Below, piece after piece: positions 26,001 to 37,200 of a stretch of DNA of 64,000 nucleotides. The stretch is taken from the NCBI GenBank assembly GCA_029964075.1, contig CM057147.1, positions 25,937,513 through 26,001,512 on the forward strand, in the 5' to 3' direction. A program made the translations under genes and the position numbers. Every line of letters begins with the position of its first letter. The stretch's first letter is position 1. This DNA is from Patiria pectinifera. Lineage: Eukaryota; Echinodermata; Asteroidea; Valvatida; Asterinidae. The notes beneath the pieces are model-generated. The model ran no database searches and had not been told where the DNA came from. It saw only the letters and a program-made list of their open reading frames with translations.

Positions 26001-29000
26001 TCTCAAAACTGCCACACTCACTGGTTTGATTGGAATCTGCTGCTGCACAATTTTAACGTGTTTTAAAACATGGGAGTTGTGATCAAGTATACAAGTAAGC
26101 TTTATGTGTCCTCTCTAGATTCCCATATATTTTGCACTAAATTTAGTCGGGCACCATTTGCAATCATCAGCCAACATTTGAAAAAAAGTAAAACAAAAAC
26201 AAAAACAAAAAACAAGCTGTGTTGCCGCACGACTTTTGGGACAAGCTCCACACCAGAAACCGGAGACTTTTTTTTTGCCTTTAGGTCATGTCAAACTATA
26301 GGCCTACCTATATACATTTATACTGTACATGTACTTCACCATATTTTAATTTGCACAAAAAGCAATGGAATAAAAAAGTTAAGTTGAAATTATTTATTCT
26401 TGTAAAATAAATGGATTTGGACATTGTATAGATTGTGTGACCTGTAAATTCCTCTCATGATAGTTTTTCACCTTCGTGAATGCAAGAATGGCAAGGGTTG
26501 ATCTCGCATTGAAAAGATTGAACCCCTATGCATGTTTTTGGAATAAAGATTGCCTATAAAATGAAGGGAATTTGACCGAAAACCACTCTAAAAACTACAG
26601 TATGACCATTTAACCCCACATCAACAGCCACTTGACTCGAGATCTAGATGTAGATGCATTTGAAACGGTGAACCCCAATGCATGCATTTTTTCACTCATC
26701 CCCAATCTAGATGAAAATACTATACTATAACCGGAATCAGGAAATGAAAATTAAAATAGAGCGGCAGATGAAACTACCAAAACCTTTCTTGTCACTTTAA
26801 TTTAGGAAACTTGGGATGTTTTGGTTGGGGTGCCCTTTGGCTATGCCACTTCATTGCTCTGCAGTCCACACACTGAAGAGCAAGACTTTTTTTTGGCCTT
26901 AATACCTTTTAATGGTCACATTACTGCATTATTGACATGGTAAAGATTGGTTCATCGTACTTATGTTCCCTTACGGGCTCCGTGCACAAATACTCCCAAC
27001 AGTCAGAGAAAGAGAGTTGGGGGAGACCTAGACTGGTTCCCAGTTCATCCACTGCATTTTTAGCATGATCAGAAGTCAGTGGGGTGCGGATTAGTCTGGC
27101 AGTGGCAGACCATTGTTAGAAACATGAACATATTTGCGCATCGACCACGCCTGACTGTCACATGAAGACACTGTGACTAAAAACTTTGGTACATTCAGGA
27201 ATTCATGCACATGGTTCTCAAAAGTGGTAGCAAAGAAGCCTCTCTTGTTTGCGCAAGGAGCCCGTTTAGGGTATAAAATGAGATGGACAGTAGTGTCCAC
27301 AGAACAAATTGGATGTTTAGTTCCTTTAATTGAGGTAGCCACACTACTTGACTAGAGCTGGAAGAAGATTGGTCAATGCAGCACACACTGCAATTATGTC
27401 ATCTATAGTTCTAACAAACGTTATGGGTACAACATGCTGCAAAATGTGAAATTCCTTAATACGCCCTATTGCCCTTTCTACATGGATGCGGACATTTGAT
27501 AGACTGCGTGAACCTGCAACTTCCTGTCCAGATAGTTGTTTCTTCCCTTTAGTGAATGCAGGAATGGCCAGAGTGGCACCATGTACAGCAAGTTCCTCAC
27601 CAATAGTGAACCCCCCTGTCAGCTAAGATGAGGTCACCAGGCAACAGTTTCTCATAAAGCCCACTCTTCTGGGTCAATGTTTTATCGGAAACTCTACCTC
27701 CAAAACATCTGGACAAAAACATAACTGCACCAGTAGGTGAAATGCCTATTAAAACTTTGATAGTATTGTGATGTTTGTAGTGACTATATGTGTGTGCTCT
27801 AAGTTTGAGATCTGAAGGACGTTGCATAAATATTTCAAAGCAGTCAATGATGACTGGTGTTTTGCGATACTTCTTTGACTTCTTAAAAGCTTTGGGAAGA
27901 GTGCGTCTAAGAGTGTTTCTATCTGGCCAATGTATCAATGGCTTCATCTTGCCAGCCATGTGCTTAATCCATAAATTAAATATCTTGGAAGCGCTGGATC
28001 GTGATATTTGAAAGCGGTCCGCTATGTCATCAAAAAGTAAATCCAGCCTAAGCTTCATAAGAACTAAAAATAACTGATCCTTTAAATTAAGACATCTGCA
28101 AAACGAAGAAGACACACCATGAACAAGCTGATGAAATAACCACAGAAAAACTAAATAAGAAGGAAGACCAGTATAGAATTTACATTTTTTGTCAGATTTA
28201 ATTCTATCATTGGACCACTTTAGTTTGTCCACTTTACTGTGTAGGGAGCGAATATCAGATTTTAGATTTGCTATTTCATCACGGTACATTTTGTGTGGGT
28301 CACATTCCTGGGGATCCATGGTCTGACTTGAAGCTTGTCGGGTAGTTGTTTCGTGCACACAATTTTCCTTCCTCCTCTTTGTGGATGGTGGCAGCAAAGG
28401 CGAGCTGCTGGAAAAAAAAATACAAAAACAAAAAGATTTTGGGAAAAGGCAATTAGCATTAGGCTTTGCATTAGGCCAAAGAAATGCTTCTGATTAATAC
28501 ATGGCATTTGAAAATTACATGAGTTAGGTAGGTATACATGTAGGGAAAGCCGTGATGTGCTGGTTTTTTTCCCCCCATTCAGGGTAGGTAGGGTAACCAG
28601 ATGCGGAACTATTATGTTTTGGCCTAAGTAGAGTAAACTTATTCACATTAAACAATGTTGTATGTATTTAATCAAAGTAACCAATTAATTTTTATTTTTA
28701 TGCATTATAAAAAAAAATTGAGGTTTATAAACAATTTAAATTAAAGGCGGTTGCTTCAAAAAGGCATGTGGGCAGGGATGATAACCTGGGGTTTTTTTTT
28801 ATTGGGCCTGAAGTTAAACAAAAATGAACTTACAAAAAGTTTAAAATTCAAAATATATTGGTCCTCAAAAAAATTCCATGACTATTAATTTACTGTTTAG
28901 GGCTGGAATTTGAGAAAAGAACTAGGTCAAATAATAAAAAAAAAACACGTTTAGCGTTCCCGCCCACTTGCTCTTTGGAGGCCGCCTCCTATTTCATTTT

Positions 29001-32000
29001 TTTTAGCAACCAAAAAATGATAAATTTTAAACAGACATCATTTTGGCCTAGCCCATAAAAAGCTGGTATGTCATTTACTGAGTCCAATGGCGGTAATAAA
29101 AAAACAAAAAACTGGCAGCCATTTTGCAACATAGCCTAGTCAGGTGGCCATTTTGGAGAATTAAATCAATCAAAGGGCCTCCCGCTTCCTTTTTTGCAAA
29201 AAGGCAAGCACTAAACATGTTTTTTTTTATTTGACCATATATAAGACTTCATTTCTTATCTTTTGTTTTCATGCCGCGAGAACCCTGATACTTCTCTCAC
29301 ATCTCATTAAGTGAAGTGATCTTTTCAAAAAGGAGACTGATAGTGTATGTAAATCAAATGTCATAAGAAAAATGCAAACGTACTTAGTCACTGGGTCTGG
29401 TTCCAGCTGTGGCATGGATGGTGAAGTGGTGGTTTGCTTCCTCTTTCGATCTGAGCGCTTCTGCCATTTCTCGTGACGTTTAAGTTGCTCCTGCCCTTTC
29501 CTGAGTTGGTCAGCTGTAGTTCCGCTAAATACAGTTGGAACGAAGTCCACATGATTGTCATCTCTGGAGTAATTTCCTGCAAAATCCCAAATCAGAAAAG
29601 ATAAAGAATAATTAAAATAAAATCAAGGTTATGATGAAATTGCAATATGAGTTCAGCTACATTTTTTCCCCTATGTCTTTGCATAATACTATCCATTTAT
29701 CAATAATAATAATAAATACCCAAAATATTTTATTGCATGCATGATGATGCAGAGTCCTGGAGTCTATCCTACTCCAGTGCGGAGTCTATCCTACTCCATG
29801 TCAAGGCTAGCACTTGACTTGTCATGCTGGTTAGCATGGTCATGATGGTTTGCCTCGCAATTGCCTAAGAATAGACCCTTTTTTATCATAGGCCTGGAGG
29901 CCTAGGCTAGGCCTAGGTCCCCTGGCCTAGGCCTAATCATTCATGATTCTTATGTTTTTAATTTATTCCTCCCATGGTTTGTTGAAATAAAAACACAAAT
30001 AATTTTAACCGGTTGAGGCTTTCATGATTTATAAAAACCTCAAACAATGCCCATAGATCATGTAGGCCTAGTGATAGACCTTTACCTGTTTACTGACCAG
30101 AAACAAAGTGTCGACTGCAGATCCTATCATGTAGTGATGGTTGCCACTGCTCATCAAAGACATCTGTCCAGTCGCTGTGTTGCCGTACGGCACAAATCCA
30201 AGCCTGCCGTTGCACTGGAAAGGCCTCAAAATCGGGAAAACGGAAACATTTTATTCCCGAGTCTTTCATGTGCCGCTTGTTGCAACAACAACAAGTAACA
30301 ACCATTGTGACGCCGCCGGCCGCTTTCACCTTTCGTATTTTCAAGAGACTTACGAACGTGACGTGACGTCAGCGGACTGTTCAGCTGCTGTGCATGTGAA
30401 ACTCGAATTGCGCGGGAAACGAGATTTGTCAACATCGGTAGTTTGCCAACCAAAATGGCGGGTTTGTTTTGTCACGTGATGCGTGACGTATCAAAAGAAA
30501 GGCTTATAAACACAGCCAATTACTTACGTAGTTTCGTTTACGTTTCGACTAGTTTCACTAGTCATCCTTTGAACGAAGCACCACCAGTCGGTTGGTGGCG
30601 CTGTTTCCTGTTGCGGCTACTAGATAGTGGTCTGGCCGCTTGTGTCATCCCCCGGGGTGGTACTTGGGGTATGAGGGGGTCCCATATCTGTCACACATAT
30701 GGGCCCCCCTCATACCCCAAGTGCCACCCCGGGGGAGGATACAAGCGGCCAGACCACCATCTAGTGGCCGCAACAGGAAACAGCGCCACCAACCGACTGG
30801 TGGTGCTTCGTTCAAAGGATGACTAGTGAAACTAGTCGAAACATAAACGAAACTACGTAAGTAATTGGCTGTGTTTATAGATAATTCATTAACAAAGTTG
30901 AAAATTCACCAGCCTGATGAACTTCTTTCATAATAGTCTGGTTCCTTTTTGCACAAAAACGTCATCATTCAGTACTGTTATTGGATACGGGGAACATGAT
31001 TGAAATGGTGGCAGCATAATAGGTCAAAATGCACCTGTTTGCAGGTCTTGGACGTTTGCAGCGTCGAGCCACGGCCACAGAGGACAACTTTGATCTTGTC
31101 TTCGGCGTCAACCACTTCGGCCACTTCCTGCTGACCAACCTCCTCCTGGACCTGCTGAAAAAGAGCTCCCCCAGCCGGGTAGTCACCGTCTCCTCCTCGG
31201 GCCATCGTTATGCCAAGGAGTCCATGAATCTGACTCGCGAGGATCCGGCCGTGGCCAGTTTGCTGTATCCACACTTGGAGGGCTACATCATCAGCAAGCT
31301 GGCCAACATTCAGTTTGGCCGGGAGCTGGCCAGGCGGGAAGCATCCAGCGGTGTAGTTTCTGTCTCCCTGCATCCAGGGACCATCTATACTCCAATATGG
31401 AAAAACGCCATAACCGATGACACCGTTTGGTGGAAAGTTCTTTACTACATACTCTCACCGTTAATGTGGTAGGTATAAACATTCATTAATAATTGTTACC
31501 ATCCAAATAATGCTTTCACTCTCCTCCTTATAGAAACTGCATGCGCCCAACTTATTTTTTTGAGCAATTCTGTTGTTTCAAATGAAAAAAATGCACAAAC
31601 AGCTAATGTTCCTAAACTGCATTCTGAAGTCAAATGTTTTGCAAGGAAACTTTTTATTCATTTTACTCAATTCAATTCAATGCAATTTCAATTCATAGAA
31701 AAATATTCCGGAATTTAAAGGTATCGTGGAAAGTCATTGAATTGTGTTATTTTACAATAAAAAAATGACATTCCAAGAACAAAATCGTAGAAAAATCATG
31801 GAATCTTGCACAACCCCTACGTGATGATGCGTAATGTGTGGCTAGGGCAGTCTTCCGCTGTACATTGACTATACTCTTTATGCATACATGTATATGCGCA
31901 ATACTTGTTGTTCCTTCAATGCACCATTGTGATGTTTCTATGGTGCGCAATTATGGTCTTATGTCAAACTTTAAGAATGAAAGGGAAAGGTGTCCCTTGC

Positions 32001-32339
32001 CTCCAGAGTCTAGTTACTGATTCCTAAAACAGCGGGTGAATTAGTCACGGAAACCCTTATTTTGCCCTTGAAAAACCATAGTATTTCATCACAAGATTCT
32101 ACGGGTTCCCTGATATGGTATTGTTTTTCACCAGGCTGTTTATGATAGACGAGGAAGCAGGCACCCAGACGACCCTTCACTGCGCCCTGGATGATTCGAT
32201 TCCTCAGCTCTCTGGCAGCTACTTTGACAACTGCCAGGTGATGGAGCCCTCAGCCCTGGCTGCGGATGACGAGCTGGCTCGGAGTTTGTGGCAAGTCAGC
32301 TGCGAAGCCACCGGCTTGAAATGCACCTCAACAAATTGA
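20088..32339 (+). CDS. RDH-3: retinol dehydrogenase-like SDR with a 9.5-kb transposon-filled intron
   Basis: Exons 20088-20229, 21276-21518, 31045-31468 and 32135-32339 join into 338 codons (337 residues), phases 1, 1 and 2. The start at 20088 is preferred to an in-frame ATG at 20049 because MALLSR is the start conserved in RDH-4/5/6. The signal-anchor is at about 10-28 (WLVPILVVLYAVFYW). Cofactor motif TGGNSGIG 47-54 is followed by WW where most relatives have a Lys. NNAG is at 126-129; catalytic N151, S179, Y209 and K213 (YIISK). The C-terminal GTQTTLHCALDDS and LWQVSCEATG end in CTSTN. Intron 2 is 9526 bp against 262-970 bp in intact paralogues because mobile elements landed there; all splice sites remain canonical. 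A polyadenylation signal lies 35 bases after the stop. NADP(H)-dependent retinoid or lipid carbonyl oxidoreductase by family. Confidence 0.85.
20300..20545. repeat. GC-rich minisatellite in RDH-3 intron 1
   Basis: Tandem variants of GGGCCGGGCC and GGGCTGGGCT fill about 20330-20390 and 20435-20540. The AT-rich unit containing GTAGTTATACAGTTGGTCAG appears twice (about 20297 and 20417) between the GC blocks, so the array grew by duplication of a composite unit of about 120 bp. The G-rich strand has many runs of G that could form quadruplexes. Confidence 0.8.
20639..20944. mobile_element. Short inverted-repeat element in RDH-3 intron 1
   Basis: Ends AAGGGCGGATCCAG and CTGGATCCGCCCTT are inverted copies, each followed inward by G/C homopolymers. 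It is 306 bp long. A truncated relative with GTGGATCCGGGGGGG and GACGTCGCAA words is at about 32665-32790. Non-coding MITE; superfamily undetermined. Confidence 0.7.
21962..24792 (+). pseudogene. Transposon-encoded SWIM/YqaJ-type nuclease protein (one frameshift)
   Basis: Segments 21962-22501 and 23613-24792 form a protein of about 570 residues, with a GT..AG intron that splits a SWIM zinc finger: CMCMAG on exon 1, GEACSHIAA on exon 2 (pattern CxC...CxH). The C-terminal 250 residues are a YqaJ/lambda-exonuclease-type fold: GRITAS, KWGIDHE, FLGASPDAM, EVKCPH and YFYQVLCQIG give the expected Glu, Asp and Glu-x-Lys active-site pattern. Reading frame shifts once, at about 22375-22395, next to a GTGTGTGTA run, so this copy is probably dead. 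Such a protein accompanies the transposase in ISL2EU-type (IS5/Harbinger-related) elements; the convergent THAP/DDE gene at 30305-27344 fits that pairing. It is intronic within RDH-3, same strand. Confidence 0.8.
24793..25899. other. Transposon interior or spacer, contains a dispersed repeat
   Basis: No gene. AATAAA at about 25239 could terminate the YqaJ-type transcript. The block 25300-25640 repeats the sequence seen at 1060-1440. Confidence 0.45.
25900..26281. mobile_element. MITE family A, copy 2
   Basis: Ends AGGCCAAAAAATG..GTCTCCGGTTTCTGG and CCAGAAACCGGAGAC..GCCT match copy 1 (351-719). The interior is also similar throughout, for example CTGCTGCACAATTTTAACGT and TTAGTCGGGCACCATTTGCA. 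It is 382 bp and non-coding. It lies between the YqaJ gene and the decayed copy that follows, within RDH-3 intron 2. Confidence 0.8.
26420..26815. pseudogene. Decayed fragments of a second copy of the same transposon
   Basis: About 26430-26500 resembles 27487-27570 (C-terminal part of the transposase, shared words such as GTGAATGCA.GAATGGC), and about 26510-26810 resembles 23700-24020 (the YqaJ protein linker, shared GCATGCATTTTTTCACTC and TCAACAGCCACTT). Stops and indels are frequent, so this is an older, chimeric remnant with the two coding pieces brought together by deletion. Confidence 0.65.
26816..27343. other. Spacer within the transposon, no gene seen
   Basis: Sequence downstream of the transposase stop. 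No recognised domain or structure. Confidence 0.35.
27344..30305 (-). pseudogene. THAP-DDE transposase, three exons, one frameshift
   Basis: Exons 30305-30098, 29576-29384 and 28407-27344 (minus strand) join with correct phases into about 487 codons if one base in a six-C run (27611-27616) is ignored. Exon 1 is a THAP zinc finger: the first cysteines (MVVTCCCC), KCFRFPD, the W of RQAWICA and CSRHF. Exon 2 completes THAP with DFVPTVF and adds a basic linker. Exon 3 has a coiled coil (about residues 175-205), a helix-turn-helix (ISRSSASKIF), then the DDE domain: D in IIDCFEIF (about 322), D in LADRG (about 397) and, after the frameshift, E in HVERAIGRIKEF. This is a transposase of the DDE_Tnp_4 (IS5/Harbinger-related) kind. 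The frameshift removes the catalytic Glu, so it should be inactive. It faces the YqaJ-type gene. Confidence 0.8.
30505..30880. mobile_element. Near-perfect ~375-bp palindrome (foldback MITE)
   Basis: Two arms of about 170 bp are inverted copies: from ATAAACACAGCCAATTACTT at the left to its complement ending at about 30880, meeting at a short centre near 30690-30700 that itself holds CATATG. Only a handful of mismatches separate the arms. It is non-coding and lies between the transposase 5' end and RDH-3 exon 3. Target duplication is not clear. Confidence 0.85.
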
Positions 32340-33599
32340 TGTAATTTCTGTCTTTTAGAAGACCCATTACAGAAATAAACATTCTACAGGACCAGGCAAT
32401 CAAAGAGTGCGCGCGCACTGACCAATAATGTCGCAACTTTTGTTCCGGGGGACCACCATATATACGTCGTTGCACACTCTCCGTCAAGTTTCACCGTATT
32501 TTTTCTTAAAATACCAATTACGTATTCACTTTAGAATTAGACATCGAGCAAAAATGTGCCCTTTTAATTACATTACAAATTGGTAATTATTTGCAGCCAT
32601 TATGTTCATGGAGGGTAGACTGGTTTCCAGCCTATCATTGGATTGTTTCGTAAAATACAACTCACTGTGGATCCGGGGGGGGGGGGCAAAAAAAAAGATA
32701 CACCAATTTTCGACGTCGCAAAAAAGGCAGCCACTGCGTACACCACCCAAAAAACTCAACAAAAGCAGTGCATTTGCTCCCCCCCCCCACCCTTTAATTG
32801 AAACCGACATTTAACCTAGTCTTGGCGAAGCCGGAGCCACAAGATCGATTTGCGGCATAACACGACGTCACATCTTTGGGGTCATCGCCTCTTTTACATT
32901 CAAAATGAGTGTCAGCCTGCCATCATCAGATGGACGGTTTACCTGACGTTCACCTGTGGTCTACAATATGTGTGTATGGTGTAATAGACCATAATGAATG
33001 CGGAAACTGCGGCCCAACCTGTTCAGTTGTAGCCTTATTATAAGTCATGTACATGATGTAAAAGTCTGATTTAATTACTGCAAAGTGAAATAAAGGATTC
33101 GTACTTTGTTGAATATCACTTGGTGCATGGAGCGTTTTATAGCTGTATTATTAATTATAGCAAATCTGTGTGCCAGTCCCATGCAGTGTTTTAGTATAAA
33201 CATTTGGTATGACTCCAGTGATCCATTTTCCATAACTGCAATAAATTAATAGCTGGTCAGTGGAGATTTGTCACAATATATGGTCATGAACCAGAGACAC
33301 GTATATTTTGTAAAGACTGTCCTTTTGCATTCAAATGCCCTTTTTCAACAGCGCTTACCCCCCCCCCAACAATTTGTGAAGTAGTGTTTTTTTTTAAGAA
33401 GTGCCCTCTTTCCTGAACAAGTGTCATTTTATAAAAAGAAGTGGTTCACTTTGTTTGTGCTATCGGACGTTGTCGGTGCTTTTTTTTTATTGCACGCATG
33501 TATCGCCCTGAAAAGCACCATTTATTGTTCGTCAGTGTGCATAATCGTCGGTTTTGAACAGCGCTCACATCGACAGTCATCGGCAAACCATGGGCAAAC
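32340..33599 (+). other. RDH-3 3' UTR and intergenic spacer
   Basis: AATAAA at 32374-32379 is a plausible polyadenylation signal for RDH-3. About 32665-32790 is a truncated relative of the 20639-20944 element (GTGGATCC, G-run, GACGTCGCAA). The rest shows no gene; C-run at about 33359-33367. Confidence 0.5.
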
Positions 33600-34110
33600 A
33601 TTCATGACGATGATAATGTACATGCCGCTAGACTTGTTACCCGTTCACCATCACGACGACACATAACCCCAATACTTCGAAATCTCCACTGGTTATCTGT
33701 CAGTATAAGCGCATCAGCTTCAAAACTCTACTCTTTACTTATAAGTGCATCGACGGTTCGTCACCATCATACATTCGTGACCTCATTGAACCCTATCAAC
33801 CACCGCGCACCCTGCGCTCTGGCTCAGCACTGTTGCTGAAGACTCCCGCCATTCACACCAAAACGTATGGACATCGGTCCTTCACACACTCATCCCCTAC
33901 TCTCTGGAACTCTCTCCCACAACACATCAAGACTGCAAGAACTGAAACTGAGTTCAAAATTGCACTTAAGACATACCTATTTAACATTTAATTATTTTGT
34001 GTTGTAAAGCGCAATGAGACATTGTATAATGCGCTATATAAGAACCGTTTTATTGTGTAATGCGCTATATAAGAACCGTTTTATTTTTATTATTATTATT
34101 ATTATGCATG
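33600..34110 (+). mobile_element. L2/CR1-like LINE 3' end
   Basis: The conceptual frame reads ARLVTRSPSRRHITPILRN, HWLSV, then after a one-base frameshift ISFKTLLFTYKCIDG, SPSYIRDLIEPYQPPRTLRS, and HRSFTHSSPTLWNSLPQHI with FKIALKTYLFN. These are the conserved closing motifs of L2/CR1-type reverse-transcriptase proteins. It is followed by the typical tail with two copies of TGCGCTATATAAGAACCG and a TTATTA microsatellite. 5'-truncated and inactive. Confidence 0.85.
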
Positions 34111-34128
34111 CATGCCCAATATTATTGT

Positions 34129-34293
34129 GACATTCCAGATCACTGTACAGTCCAGCAGATAACAATACGATAATGCACAGTCATCCTTGCAGTTAACGTA
34201 TAGTTGAGGGTGGCAACGCGGTTTTCAAATCACGTATACACAGACTGTAAGTGTTGAGCTCATAAATGTGCGCTGTGTGTTCTGCAAAAAGAG
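34129..34293 (+). promoter_or_regulatory. 5' flank block of RDH-4
   Basis: Contains CACTGTACAGTCCAGCAGAT, ACAATACGATAATGCACAGT and, just before the start codon, GTGTGTTCTGCAAAAAGAG. The same order of words precedes RDH-3, RDH-5 and RDH-6. Probable promoter/5' UTR; no experimental or motif-database support available here. Confidence 0.5.
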
Positions 34294-37200
34294 ATGGCAC
34301 TGCTGTCTAGAGTATGCAAGTGGCTGGTGCCGATCCTAGTGGTCCTGTATGCTGTATTTTACTGGCAGGTGATTGTCAATCGGAAGTACTTCACCAACGA
34401 CGTTAAGCTCAATGGAAAGACGACCATTGTAACAGGTGGGCAGAACGATAAAGTTTGGGCATCATTAATGTCAGTTTGCAGTGCCAAGAAGTCATGTACT
34501 CTTTCAGTTTACAATGTAATTGCTCCTGCAATGATGTTCTTGTGTCACTTTTAATCATGTTTAAGTGCCTTTCTGGTAATGTAATACATTTCCAAAGGAT
34601 CCTAAGAATAAGGCTTGCCGAGATTATACCTAGTAAATCAGTAAATTAGTCAGTCTGTCAGTGACTCGGCAATCAAGAGGCTATAGCCCACCAACCTTGC
34701 TGAACCGAACAGTGTGGAGCATGTGGGATTGAGCATGCAGTAAACCCCTTGTGAACATTCCTGATGCAAAATGTTGGATTCAGCAGGCAACTGCATGTTA
34801 TGCATAAACATGGACTATAGTCAGCTGACAACTGAAAATAATTGGACATTGGACTGAGCAGGAAACTCCGGTTGGACTCTGTTGGATCAAAGCAGGGTAG
34901 TCCTGAGGAACTACTAGGGGGTTAGGGTTAGATTCCGTTTTAGCTGATACCAGAGCCGTATATTAGAGAAGTTGCGACATGAGGGTCGCACTGTTTGGAA
35001 CCAAAATGGTGGATTATGCATTCAGTGCACATATAAAATGGTACACAATAGTCGCACACTGCACTTTATGTATACACAATAATGAACGACCATTTCAACA
35101 GTCTGAAGTTGTCGCAACTCTCTCTATACGGCTCGGGCTGGTACCAGCTGTAGGGTCAGCCTAGTGTCCTTGTGAATTAGACTGGTTGTTGGCTGATGAT
35201 GAGAGCCGGGCAGTGCTATTGTATATGATAACCCTGTAACCTCAGTAAACGGGCTCAATCCGGCTTACTAAGTAAACCAGATGCATGAACAAAATAACGT
35301 ATTAAGTTGGCTTGCCTTGTCCTGTTTTGTTTTAAAAAGGAGGAAACTCTGGCATTGGCTGGTGGACAGCTCTCGACTTTGCCCAGCGAGGCGCCCGAGT
35401 CATCCTCGCCTGTCGCAGTCTCCAGAAGGCCGAAGATGCTGCCAAGGAGATCAAGACGCGGACGGGCAACTCGGAGGTTGTGGTGCGCAAGCTGGAGCTA
35501 TCGAGCCTGAAGTCAGTCAGGGACTTTGCTCAACAAATTAATGAAGAAGAGAAAAGACTTGACATTCTAGTTAACAATGCAGGTATGAACTCCATACACA
35601 GGTTCCCCTCCAACTTCCACAAAATAGAGGTAGAGAGACAGATCATAGTACGATCCATTTCGTCACCGACACCACCAAGTAATACTCAATGTGTTAAACC
35701 ATATTTTCAGGTTTTTTTTACATTTTTAAACATTATTCTCCAAGGCCGACATTGCACAAATTTTCAAAGCTTCAAGAGCTTTACTTTAATAATAACGCTC
35801 ATTATCCATGACAACTTTTGCGCAAAAGTGACAATTATCGTTTTCACGAAGTACCACTCAAGTTCCATTTACCATTGTAATGCATGGGGCGCACTCTGCT
35901 CCAATGCGAACGTTTTCACGAAGTAACACTCTTCTTGTTTGAGCGAGCGCGCGCTGACCTGAAGTAACACTCACCTAGTGTTGTAATACATTGAAGCGAA
36001 CTACTTCGTGAAAACAAAAAATATAGTTTCGCAGCTTTTTCGGTTTCACGAACTAACACTCACCTTTTTTGTCTTATTTGTTGTTGATTTAATATACAAA
36101 CGGGTGAAAAACAGCAGATTAAATAAATTCAATACATCAAGTGTCCACAACAAGAAACCCAACTGAAAATACTCTGCAGTTTCGACTTAAAGTGATGCTT
36201 TAGAAAGGCGTTCAACTTTAGATGCCGTTTTCTCCGATTGCTAGTTTTACTGGTATGTACATGAGTGTAACTTGGTGGTGTCGCTGACGATTTATCCACA
36301 CCCCTTGACCAATCACAGCATTTGTTGTCTTTTTTGTCTTGATTTTGTCTTTATCATTCAGTCTAATACTTAATGTTGAAACAAGTAAAATCGTTTTGCT
36401 TCAAGAATTCTCCTTTCTATCAAAGCATTGTAATGGCATTTAGGTTTTAATTTAATGCAATATGCACCCGTTTGCAGGTCTTTCTCGTTTGAAGCAGCGA
36501 TCCTCGGCAACGGAGGACAACTTTGATCTGGTCTTCGGCGTCAACCACTTCGGCCACTTCCTGCTGACCAACCTCCTCCTGGACCTGCTGAAGAAAAGCG
36601 CCCCCAGCCGGGTAGTCACCGTCTCCTCCGCCGCCCATTATTTCGCCCCGGAGCCCATGAATCTGACTCGCGAGGACCCAGCCGTGGCTAGTTTGCTGTA
36701 TCCTCACTTGGAGGGCTACGACATCAGCAAGGTGGCCAACATTCAGTTTGGCCGGGAGCTGGCCAGGAGGGAAGCATCTAGCGGTGTAGTCTCCGTCTCC
36801 CTGCATCCAGGGACCATCTATACTCCAATATGGAAAAACCTCATGACCGCTGAAACAGACTCAGTATGGATGAAAACTCTTTACTACACACTGTCTCCGT
36901 TAATGTGGTAAGTTAAACATGCATGGTTGAGACATCATCCAAATATTAATTGCTTCCATTCTCCTCAGAAATGTTGAAACAGTTTTGGAATAATGTATAC
37001 AGCTTTTAAAGCCATGCAGTATCGTTTGAAATTCTCCGGGAAACCTACCTACACTGCAAAAACTGTAGTGTTAATTTAACACCATTCGGTATTTATACAG
37101 GACAACTTCAGTAAAATTTAACACCAGATGGTCCTATATAGATACCAATTGTGTAAATTTAACACCGCAGTTTATGCAGTGTAACAGGTATAGAAACCCT

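Noticed and set aside
21831-30960. TAGTCTGGTTCCTTT words at 21831 and 30930 as terminal repeats of the YqaJ/THAP transposon
   Set aside because: They are in direct, not inverted, orientation, and the same word occurs in the unrelated TTAA MITEs, so the termini remain undefined.
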